A stretch of 64,000 nt of DNA from Methanocella_A sp963792125 (GTDB lineage Archaea; Halobacteriota; Methanocellia; Methanocellales; Methanocellaceae). Positions within the stretch are counted from its first letter, which is position 1. Every line of letters begins with the position of its first letter. Made by a program: the position numbers and the translations under genes. Where the stretch lies: assembly GCA_963792125.1 (NCBI GenBank), contig CAWBVA010000013.1, positions 310,001 to 374,000 of the forward strand. Reading direction: 5' to 3'. Below, one piece after another: positions 9,035 through 18,427 of the stretch. Below the pieces are notes generated by a model that did no database searches, had not been told where the DNA came from, and saw nothing but the letters and a program-made list of their open reading frames with translations.

Positions 9035-9261
9035 AAAAACATACGATAAATTTTTTTCCGAACCCTTACCACATGCCCTATCGCCTGTACTGCAACCCTG
9101 ACTGACGTATGCCCCGGCCGTTTTCCCCGTGATGGCGAAGCTGCAGCGACGCATGAAAAGGGCCGACATATACCGATTTTATAAAAACATCTCCGGTAAA
9201 TTATTTATAGAAGTACATTCCTATTATGCTGCATAATACGTAATGTTTTGGAGTGATAGAT

Positions 9262-10953
<1,692 letters not shown>

Positions 10954-10954
10954 G

Positions 10955-10990
10955 CCTGCCCCCCTCTTCTTTTTTCTCTTTTCTTTTCCC
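10955..10990 (+). terminator. Pyrimidine-tract terminator after thermosome gene
   Basis: A long run of C and T with several T4-T6 blocks directly follows the stop codon. Archaeal RNA polymerase ends efficiently at such T-rich tracts without a hairpin. Confidence 0.5.
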
Positions 10991-11049
10991 CAAAATATTT
11001 AGGACATCAGCAGATAGGTATTCTGTCACTCTTTAAAAAAGGTAAGCTC

Positions 11050-11703
11050 ATGTTGAAATACGACCTCCACCTCCACTCGCGCTATTCGCCTGACGGCACG
11101 CTGGACGTCAGGGACATCTTCCGCATCGCCAGAAAACGGGGCCTGGACGGCATTGCGATCACGGACCACGACACGATCCGGGGAGGCCTCGAAGCGCTGC
11201 AGCTGAAGCCGGAAGGGCTGGACGTCATCTGTGGCTGCGAGGTGAATACAGACAGAGGAGACGTGATCGGACTCTTCCTGACAGAGGAAATACGGTCGAA
11301 AGACCACATGTCTGTCATCGAGGAGATACATGCGCAGGGCGGCGTGGCAGTGGTGCCTCATCCCTTCGACAGCATCAGGGGGTCGGCATTCTGGCTCACG
11401 GACCGGGACGCCCCGTTGATCGACGGCGTCGAGGTAGTTAACGCGCGGTGCGTCTTCCGCCGGTCAAATATCGCCGCCGACCTCTATGCCGGCAGGTTCG
11501 ACCGGGCGAAGACAGGGGGCAGCGACGCGCATTTCGGCGGGGAGATCGGCAACGCCTGCACGCTGATCGAGGAGGGCGACGACCTGCGGGAGGCCATATT
11601 CGGGCGCCGCACAAGACCTTTCGGCCAGCTCTCGTCGCCCATGTTCCACCTCCGGACGAAAGCGCTGCTCATGGAGCGGCGCGTTATAAAGCGCAGGGAT
11701 TGA
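11050..11703 (+). CDS. PHP-domain phosphoesterase
   Basis: A 217-residue PHP hydrolase. The N-terminus KYDLHLHSRYSPDGTLDV has the HLH metal motif; GIAITDHDTIRGG carries the second motif; VVPHPFDS and GGSDAHFGG supply further His/Asp ligands. This arrangement matches the small archaeal PHP proteins often annotated as phosphoesterase or RNase/AMP phosphatase; the substrate is unknown. The start is ATG at 11050 after AAGGTAAGC. The next gene follows after about 60 bases. Confidence 0.85.
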   Translation: MLKYDLHLHSRYSPDGTLDVRDIFRIARKRGLDGIAITDHDTIRGGLEALQLKPEGLDVICGCEVNTDRGDVIGLFLTEEIRSKDHMSVIEEIHAQGGVAVVPHPFDSIRGSAFWLTDRDAPLIDGVEVVNARCVFRRSNIAADLYAGRFDRAKTGGSDAHFGGEIGNACTLIEEGDDLREAIFGRRTRPFGQLSSPMFHLRTKALLMERRVIKRRD

Positions 11704-11761
11704 GCCCGGCCGTTGTGGCCGGGATGTAGCTTTTTATCGGTACAGCCGTAATGAATTGATC

Positions 11762-12400
11762 ATGCTCCGGGAAGATATGCTGGGCGGCTACGTCGGTGAA
11801 TTTTCCTTCAAAGGCTCGACAATCGCCTATAACGTGGAGGGCAGCGGGAGCCCGGTACTCATTGCCCGGGGGCTGTCAGCCGAACGAGGCTCCTATGACT
11901 GGCGTTACATTTTCGACTGCCTCGCCGGCGCGTTCCTCGTCTATGCGTTTGACGTCACAGGCCCCGGCGAACGCTCTGAGTTCGGCCGGTCACACTACAC
12001 AAACATGATCGAGACTTTTTTACGCGAGGTCATAGGGAAGAGGACTTCCATCATCGCCAGCCCTGTCGAGGCGCCTTTCGTGCTGATGGCAGCGTTCGAG
12101 GCGCCGCGGCTGGTCGACCGGGTCATGCTGGCGTACCCGGATGGCACGGTGAAGATACGGACGCACGGCACTATTTCACGTGAAGCAGTACAGCATAAAC
12201 TCGGCATACCGTCCATCGACGAGGTGACCGGCGGACGGCCCTGGAGACTTGTCGGCAGTGGCGCTTCGCTCCGCCGGTTTGCGACCGGCAGGCTGACGGG
12301 TAATAATGGCTACACGGCCTTTTTCCGCAGGTCGGGCAGTCCGCCCGGCGGCATAGACCCGCTGCGATTCTGTGATGAGGCGATGCGGTTTCTCGGGTAG
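11762..12400 (+). CDS. Alpha/beta-hydrolase-like protein
   Basis: About 212 residues resembling an alpha/beta hydrolase core: FKGSTIAYNVEGSGSPVLIA is the usual first strand, and YAFDVTGPGERSE corresponds to the D-x-x-G-x-G-x-S segment. The usual nucleophile elbow is replaced by TSIIASPVEAPFVLMAA, in which the G-x-S-x-G pattern is not clear. It may therefore be catalytically altered or non-enzymatic. ATG at 11762 is preferred over an upstream in-frame TTG. Function unknown. Confidence 0.55.
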   Translation: MLREDMLGGYVGEFSFKGSTIAYNVEGSGSPVLIARGLSAERGSYDWRYIFDCLAGAFLVYAFDVTGPGERSEFGRSHYTNMIETFLREVIGKRTSIIASPVEAPFVLMAAFEAPRLVDRVMLAYPDGTVKIRTHGTISREAVQHKLGIPSIDEVTGGRPWRLVGSGASLRRFATGRLTGNNGYTAFFRRSGSPPGGIDPLRFCDEAMRFLG

Positions 12401-12478
12401 TCCCCGCCCTTTATGCAGCCTGCTTTTAGAAAAATACATATAGGTAAAACGGTATCTCTTGATCGGCTTTACTCGATC

Positions 12479-12550
12479 GCGGCTATGGTCTAGTGGCTAT
12501 GACATGAGCTTCCCAAGCTCGAAGTCCGGGTTCAATTCCCGGTAGCCGCA
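12479..12550 (+). tRNA. tRNA-Gly, anticodon CCC
   Basis: A 72-base cloverleaf. The acceptor arm GCGGCTA pairs with TAGCCGC, discriminator A at 12550. The anticodon stem GAGC/GCTC encloses the loop TTCCCAA, giving anticodon CCC. The T-arm is CCGGG TTCAATT CCCGG. No CCA is encoded and there is no intron. It stands alone between the hydrolase and the DUF2551-like gene. Confidence 0.95.
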
Positions 12551-12782
12551 CTCGGTTTCTTTTGTCGCAAAACGTCGTCTAAATAATATCTTAATATTAT
12601 TTTTAACTGGCGACAATAGTATGTCCTTCTGGATTTCAGCCTGTGACAGCGGCAGTTGATGCTTATTATTTTGAAAGTAGCATTAATATATTTGGTAATA
12701 AATTTAACGCTTACGAAGAAAAGGTTAAATACTTCCATGCCATAATACGCATAGGGTAAATAGGTAAGGTAGGGATGTATTA

Positions 12783-13103
12783 ATGGATTTCGTAGTGAGT
12801 GAGATTACCAAACGTCTGGAAGTGTATCTGAAGACCGATGCCAAGGGCATCCGAAGAGTCGTGCTTCATGCGTTCGTCAAGCTCAAGAAGCTGACCGCGG
12901 ACACCCTTCACAGGATTTTAGTAGAACGCAACTTCGCCATAACTCTGAAGCAGGTGACGGCGATGCTGGGCGTGATACACTCAAAGCTCGGTATCCTGCA
13001 TGCTCACAAGAACTCGTACGACTCAAAGTACGAGTACAGCATCAAGGAAAAATACGCCGACATGGTCCAGTGGTCGCTGTCTAATACGCGAATGGACTTC
13101 TAA
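12783..13103 (+). CDS. Methanogen-conserved small protein, DUF2551-like
   Basis: A 106-residue basic protein with a winged-helix look: KTDAKGIRRVVLHAFVKL then TADTLHRILVERNFAITLKQ, followed by a beta-hairpin-like AHKNSYDSKYEYSI. It resembles the family annotated DUF2551 in methanogens. A DNA-binding role is suggested only by the predicted fold and charge. ATG at 12783 follows AGGTAGGGATG. The Nudix gene starts 31 bases downstream, so the two are probably one transcript. The 230-base upstream gap is AT-rich and otherwise empty. Confidence 0.62.
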   Translation: MDFVVSEITKRLEVYLKTDAKGIRRVVLHAFVKLKKLTADTLHRILVERNFAITLKQVTAMLGVIHSKLGILHAHKNSYDSKYEYSIKEKYADMVQWSLSNTRMDF

Positions 13104-13134
13104 ACGGGCGGGTCGCAGGTTCTGGCCGTAACAA

Positions 13135-13497
13135 ATGACGATTAGCTATGTCTATGTCATCGCATTCAGGGACGACGAGTTCCTGATGGTGCGCCACGCA
13201 CGCCGTGCCTGGGAGATGCCGGGCGGGAAGATCAATCCCGGCGAGGAACCCGAAGCAGCCGCAGTCAGGGAATTCCGCGAGGAGACCGGCCGCGACGTGA
13301 CCGGGCTCCGCATCATCGAGCGGGAGCCGGGCGGACTGGTGTACATCGGCGACGTAGGCCGGAAACTCACCATGCAGCCGGACAAGAAAGAGATCGCTGC
13401 ATCGGCATTCTTTAAAAGCCTCCCGGATGACCTGTCTTTCCCGCTGGTGGAGTATGAGCGCATGCTTGATGCCGCCAGGAAAGCAAGACAGCGCTAA
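13135..13497 (+). CDS. Nudix hydrolase
   Basis: A 120-residue Nudix protein. The Nudix box is intact: GGKINPGEEPEAAAVREF followed by REETG, matching GX5EX7REUXEEXGU. Such enzymes cleave nucleoside diphosphates linked to another group; a house-cleaning role for oxidised or modified nucleotides is typical for this small size. No additional domain is present. It lies 31 bases after the DUF2551-like gene. Confidence 0.85.
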   Translation: MTISYVYVIAFRDDEFLMVRHARRAWEMPGGKINPGEEPEAAAVREFREETGRDVTGLRIIEREPGGLVYIGDVGRKLTMQPDKKEIAASAFFKSLPDDLSFPLVEYERMLDAARKARQR

Positions 13498-13708
13498 AGA
13501 CCGTTAAATATTATCCAATATGCCATCGGCATGGAAGCGCCAAACGTAACAGACATAACCCCCTGAAAACGTCCCGCAGGCGCTTCCGTGCCATTTTGTT
13601 TTACACGGATGCCACGGAGGGCACGGAGATTTTCACCGCGATCTCGCCTAACGTATAACATCAGCGGTGAGAAACCTGTATCACAAATACAGCGGAGACG
13701 TTTTAATT

Positions 13709-14602
13709 ATGTACCACCCGGAGGGCGTTTACCCGGCTATGCCAACGCCGTTCAAGCGTAACGGCGACCTCGATACTGGCCTGATAAGAGAGCTTGTCGC
13801 CTATTTCGAGGGCACCGGCGTGAACGGCCTGCTTGTCATGGGCACTGCGGGCGAGTTCGCCATGATGAGTGAGGCCGAGCGGCGTATGGTCGTAGATATT
13901 GCTATGACCTCGGCGCGAAAGCTCGAAATGATATTTAACGCAGGATGGGCCTCCACACGGGAGACGGTCGCGCTGGCGAAATACGTGAAAGACTCCGGGG
14001 CCGTCGCCGTCATCGCCGTCGAGCCGTACTTTTTCCACCCGACGCCAGAGGGCATGGCACGTCACTATCTCGACATTGCAGAGGCCACGGACTTTCCGGT
14101 CATCGCCTATAACATACCTTCGTTCGCCGGTAACCTGCTGACGCCGGACATCATGGATGATTTCGCCAGGGACAGCCGTATTGTAGGCCTGAAGGATAGC
14201 GGGGGCGATGCGGCGGCGCTATCGGACTTCATTTTGCGGGCGCCGGAGAGCTTTTCGGTCATGGTGGGCATGGACAGCCTGGTCAGCACGGGCTTGGCGC
14301 TGGGAGCGAAAGGCATGGCTATAGGCAGCGCATCCATTGCTCCGGAACTCTGCGTCGAAATGTACCGGGCTATGAAAGACGGCAACCATTGCAAGGCTTT
14401 CGAGCTGCAGCGGTCACTGGACCACGCGATCCGGGCCATGCAGATCGGCACATTCCCTGCGGCGATCAAGTATGCGATGACCTACTTCGGGCATCCCGCA
14501 GGCTACGTCCGGGCGCCGCTGCAGGAGCTGAATGAAGCGCAGCGGCATGAGGTGGAGATGCACCTGAAAAATATTCGCATCATGAAGGAGCAATTGCTAT
14601 GA
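13709..14602 (+). CDS. DapA/NAL-superfamily aldolase
   Basis: About 297 residues of the dihydrodipicolinate synthase / N-acetylneuraminate lyase superfamily, class I aldolases that form a Schiff base. It has GVNGLLVMGTAGEFAMMS (the G-x-x-GE pyruvate-binding loop), FPVIAYNIPSFAG (conserved Tyr) and RIVGLKDSGGD (Schiff-base Lys). The stop overlaps the start of the aldehyde oxidoreductase by ATGA, so it probably does not act in lysine synthesis; a 2-keto-3-deoxy sugar acid aldolase or similar aldehyde-forming lyase is more likely, by inference. ATG at 13709 is preferred to an in-frame GTG at 13667. Confidence 0.82.
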   Translation: MYHPEGVYPAMPTPFKRNGDLDTGLIRELVAYFEGTGVNGLLVMGTAGEFAMMSEAERRMVVDIAMTSARKLEMIFNAGWASTRETVALAKYVKDSGAVAVIAVEPYFFHPTPEGMARHYLDIAEATDFPVIAYNIPSFAGNLLTPDIMDDFARDSRIVGLKDSGGDAAALSDFILRAPESFSVMVGMDSLVSTGLALGAKGMAIGSASIAPELCVEMYRAMKDGNHCKAFELQRSLDHAIRAMQIGTFPAAIKYAMTYFGHPAGYVRAPLQELNEAQRHEVEMHLKNIRIMKEQLL

Positions 14603-16492
14603 AGGGACTCTGTGGAAGACTGCTGAGGGTAAACCTGACCGATCACAGCTACGAGGTTGAGCAAATCCCGGAGGACGTTGCCAGAAAATGCCTGGGGGGC
14701 AAGGCACTGGCCGCGCATTACGCCATCCGTGAGATCAAGAAGGGCACGGACCCTCTGTCCCCGGAAAACGTGCTGTACCTGTTCACAGGCGTGCTCACAG
14801 GGACACCGGCACCGACCGGCAATCGTACGGTGGCCGCGACCAGATCGCCGCTGACGGGCACGTTTACCGACTCCTACATGGGCGGCTACTGGGGCCCTGA
14901 GTTGAAGTTTGCAGGCTACGATGGTATCATCCTCGAAGGCCGGTCGCAGGCACCGCTGCGCATTCACATCAATGATAGCCAGATCACTTTTACGGATGCC
15001 ACTGACATGTGGATGGCAGATACCTGGGAAACCGAAGCCCGTATCAAAGAGCTGCAAGGCAAGACCGCTCACCCCATCAAGGTGATGAGCATTGGCCCGT
15101 CTGGAGCCCGTATGGACCGGCTGGCTGCGATCATCGCCGATGCCCGGGCCGCAGCCCGCGGCGGCGTGGGAGCGGTCATGGGCTCCAAGAACCTGAAGGC
15201 GATATCCGTCTATGGCAGCGGGAGACCCGAGCTTGCCGATAAGCAGACGTTCATGGCGCTGGTCCGGGAACAGAATAAGCGGCTCAATCAAAATCCTGCG
15301 ACCAGCGATGCGCTCCGGTACAGGGGTACCCCTAACATCCTGACCGGCGTGAACGCGGCCGGGGCGCTGCCCACGAGGAACTTCCAGGTCGGCCAGTTCG
15401 AGGGCGCGGACCGGATCAGTGGCGAAGCCATGCAGAAGGAGCTCTGGAACGACGGCAGGAACTGGCATCCCTGCTGGAACTGTATCATAAAGTGCACCCA
15501 TTTCCACGTGCTCGACCAGCCGGGCTACGAGGGCAAGATCGACGACGGCCCCGAGTACGAGACGACAGCGCTCATCGGCTCCAACTGCGGCATCGACGAT
15601 CTCCGGGCCATATCGCTGGCCGATTACATCATCGACGGCTACGGCCTGGATACTATCGGGCTGGGAGGCACCATCTCGTTCCTTATGGAATGCTACGAGC
15701 GTGGCATCATCGGCAAGGACAGGACGAACGGCATTGACCTCAGGTTCGGCAACAAGGAGGCATGGCTGGCCGCCATACACGCCGCCGGCAGAGGCGAAGG
15801 AGAGCTGGGCAGGCTGGTTGCCAACGGCTCGATGAGGGCGGCGGCGGAGATAGGGCAGGGCAGCTGCGGACTTCGCCGCGAACGTCAAGGGCCAGGAGAT
15901 ACCGGCATATGATCCACGGAGTGGCCAGGGCACGGCTCTTTCCTATGCCCGGTGCGAGCGTGGAGCTGATCACCTGAAGCCATGGGTATTCAACAAGGAG
16001 TGGCTCTCATCCGGGGAACGGACGGACCCGTTCAGCACCGAAGGCAAGCCAGCCCTGATCAAGAGAGAGAACGAGGGCTCGGCTATCTTTGACATCGTAT
16101 GTGTCTGCCGGTTTGTCGGTAACGAGCTTACCGCAAAAGGCGATTTGCTGGAGCTGGCTAACGCGGCCACAGGGTTCGGCTATTCGTGGCCGGAGTTCAT
16201 CGAGATCGGTGAGCGTGGCGTAAACCTGGCCCGGGCGTTCGGCGCTCGTGAAGGGTTCGGCAGGAAAGATGACCGGCTGCCTGTCCGGTTTACCACCGTG
16301 CCGCTGCCGTCCGGGCTGGCGAAGGGCAATGTGGCTCACGTAGATGAGATGCTCGGCCCGTACTACGAGCTGTGTGGCTGGGACGAGGACGGCAGGCCCA
16401 CGCCTGACAAGCTGCGTGCGCTGGGCCTGGACTTTGTCGTGGACATCCTGTATGGTGAAGGCGGCGCCAGGGAAGAAGCCAGGGCTGCGTGA
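14599..16492 (+). CDS. Aldehyde:ferredoxin oxidoreductase, frame broken once
   Basis: Tungsten/molybdopterin enzyme of the AOR family, oxidising aldehydes to acids with ferredoxin as acceptor. The N-terminal domain has LRVNLTDHSYEVE, NRTVAATRSPLTGTF and GGYWGPELKFAGYDGIILEG; pterin-binding ARAAARGGVGAVMGSKNLKA; the cluster motif CWNCIIKC (C-x2-C-x3-C); and a later Cys in DIVCVCRFVGNEL. The frame shifts near 15864: the first part ends AEIGQGS, and the next frame continues ADFAANVKGQEIPAYDPRSG to a normal end at 16492. Repaired length is about 630 residues, normal for AOR. Coupled to the upstream aldolase; a MoaD-like gene lies downstream. Confidence 0.9.
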
Positions 16493-16494
16493 GA

Positions 16495-16692
16495 GGCCTC
16501 AGAGGTTCCTGGAGACCACGGAGTCTTTCACCACAGGGGACACGGAGGCCACAGAGGACGACACAGAGGACTTTAAAGATAAAGGCTGTGTGCTAAGCCC
16601 TGTTGTTAAAAAGTCCTCTGTGTAATACCTCTGTGCCCTCTGTGTCCCCTGTGGTGAAAGCTCTAGTGCCCTCCCGAAACCTCCGTGACCTC
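16495..16692. repeat. Dispersed inverted repeat, cacagagg type
   Basis: Imperfect arms of about 50 bases (roughly 16525-16573 and 16609-16660) made of CACAGAGG / CCTCTGTG words, with outer extensions of agaccacggag type. The apex at 16579-16612 carries GGCT and AGCC around a short loop, followed by TTGTTAAAAAGTCC. The apex resembles those at 21155 and 25228, so this is a related element, not just a chance hairpin. It separates aor from moaD. Confidence 0.85.
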
Positions 16693-16703
16693 AAGGAGTG
16701 TAA

Positions 16704-17015
16704 ATGGAAGGCAGGATCAGGGTGAACGTGATCGGCTCGGCCGCGGCAGTTTTCGATCGCAAGTCCTGTGAGGCCGACGCCCGGCCTGGCATGAAGCTGC
16801 GGGACCTGCTCGCCGAACTCTCGGAAAGCGCCGGACCGGACTATAAAGAGAAGGTTTATGACCGTGACACCGGCAAAATGAACGAGCACCTGGCCGTCTT
16901 TATAAACGCCCGGGAAGCGCGATCGCTGCAGGGCCCGGATACGGTGCTGAAGGCAGGCGACGTGGTCACCATCATGCCGCCCATGGCCGGCGGCTGTGCA
17001 TTCGCTCGACGGTGA
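16704..17015 (+). CDS. MoaD/ThiS-family sulfur carrier with extended C-terminus
   Basis: A 103-residue ubiquitin-like protein: IRVNVIGSAAAVFDRKS, GMKLRDLLAELSE, LAVFINAREARSL, KAGDVVTIMPPMAGG. The di-glycine that carries the thiocarboxylate in MoaD/ThiS is present but is followed by CAFARR, so it is not the terminus as written; trimming or a different use of the tail must be assumed. AAGGAGTG lies just before the ATG. Proximity to the aor gene suggests a role in the pterin cofactor of that enzyme; this is inferred. Confidence 0.78.
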   Translation: MEGRIRVNVIGSAAAVFDRKSCEADARPGMKLRDLLAELSESAGPDYKEKVYDRDTGKMNEHLAVFINAREARSLQGPDTVLKAGDVVTIMPPMAGGCAFARR

Positions 17016-17110
17016 GGCGTTGTTAAAAAGGTGGACGCCTGTAACCATTGACGTTTTTAACGTTGATCAGGTTTAAAAAAGCCCGGGACTAATGAGTTTT
17101 GGTCGATATC

Positions 17111-18388
17111 ATGAAAATAGCTGTTATGCACTGGGCGTTTCCCCCGGTAGTCGGAGGTGTCGAGTCACACCTTGTCTATCTGTACCAAGAGCTGGCAAGG
17201 AGAGGCCATGAGATCTCGCTTTTAACCGCCCCGCACCCGGCGCGTAACGATAAAGATTACAGCTGGATAAAGATCACGTCTGACAATTACATGAACATGG
17301 AGTACCTGCAGAGGACAGCCCCGGTCTCCGGGCGGTACGAGATAGTGTACGACATGATGGAGCGGTTCATCCAGCAGGAGAACCCGGATGTCATCCACGC
17401 GCACAACTTCCACTACTTCATACCGGACCACGCAGAGTGCCTGGACGAACTGTCCCGCAAGTACAGCATTCCGATCGTGCTGACCATCCACAACTACTGG
17501 GAGGAGGACCTGTGCAGGCACCTGATGCGCGATATCAAATGGGATAAGATCGTCGCGGTCAGCTACCACATGAAGAACCCGTGTATCTTCGACTCCAAGC
17601 TCTCGCCCGATCGTGTGGAAGTACACTACCACGGCATCGACCTGGGCAGATACCACCCGCCTGCGGACATCGAGGCGGTCAGGGAGAAGTACGGCCTCAC
17701 GGGCAAGAAGGTCATCTTCCACCCGGCCAGGGCATGCAAATCCAAGGGCACGCTGCACAGCATCGAGGCAGTTGCGAAGCTCATGGAAAAGTACCCGGAT
17801 GCATGCCTGATCATCAGTGGCAACGGGGACTCGGTGGACTTCGAGAACGAGCGGCCGGCCTTCCGGGCCTGCATCCGGTCGCTGATCCAGGACCTGAAGG
17901 TCGGCGATAACATCCTGTTCATCGCACCGGACAATGACGAGATGGCCCATTATATGCAGGCATCGGACATCATCCTGTACCCGACTATCCAGCCGTCGGG
18001 CGAAGCCTTCGGCATCGCCCCGGTGGAGGGCATGGCCTGCGGCAAGCCAGTCATTGTGACACGCAGCGGCGGGCTGGTGGAAAGCACCCAGCATGGCATC
18101 AACGGCATCGTGCTCGAGCCGGATACTGAGCGCCTCACCGATCAGCTGGCCGAGCATATCGACAAGCTGCTGTGCAATGCAGAGCTTTCGGAATATTTCG
18201 GCAGCAACGGCAGGGAGCTGGCGCTGGAGCGGTTCGACTCGAAGAAAATGGCGCTGAAAATGGAGGACCTTTATAACAGGCTGGCCAACGCTAGTATTGT
18301 GGAGCGAGTCGACCGGATGGACTCGGTGATCAAGCCGAAGTCCGGCGGGACCGTCAGGGCGAACAGCGCGGACCAGTCCAAGATATAG
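17111..18388 (+). CDS. Glycosyltransferase family 4 (GT-B)
   Basis: About 425 residues. The N-terminal domain begins MKIAVMHWAFPPVVGGVESH, typical of GT4, followed by DVIHAHNFHYFIP. The C-terminal donor domain shows KVIFHPARACKSKGTLHS and PSGEAFGIAPVEGMACGKP (the E-x7-E region) and PVIVTRSGGLVE. Activity could be glycogen/starch-type synthesis or cell-surface glycosylation; the neighbouring amylo-alpha-1,6-glucosidase, 40 bases downstream, favours storage glucan metabolism. ATG at 17111 is preferred to a TTG four codons upstream. Confidence 0.85.
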   Translation: MKIAVMHWAFPPVVGGVESHLVYLYQELARRGHEISLLTAPHPARNDKDYSWIKITSDNYMNMEYLQRTAPVSGRYEIVYDMMERFIQQENPDVIHAHNFHYFIPDHAECLDELSRKYSIPIVLTIHNYWEEDLCRHLMRDIKWDKIVAVSYHMKNPCIFDSKLSPDRVEVHYHGIDLGRYHPPADIEAVREKYGLTGKKVIFHPARACKSKGTLHSIEAVAKLMEKYPDACLIISGNGDSVDFENERPAFRACIRSLIQDLKVGDNILFIAPDNDEMAHYMQASDIILYPTIQPSGEAFGIAPVEGMACGKPVIVTRSGGLVESTQHGINGIVLEPDTERLTDQLAEHIDKLLCNAELSEYFGSNGRELALERFDSKKMALKMEDLYNRLANASIVERVDRMDSVIKPKSGGTVRANSADQSKI

Positions 18389-18427
18389 GGCAGCACGGGC
18401 CCATGCCGCCTCCGGAGACCATAGTCT

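Noticed and set aside
12551..12782. A second RNA gene after the tRNA
   Set aside because: No cloverleaf or box motif found; the stretch is simply AT-rich and probably holds the promoter of the DUF2551-like gene.
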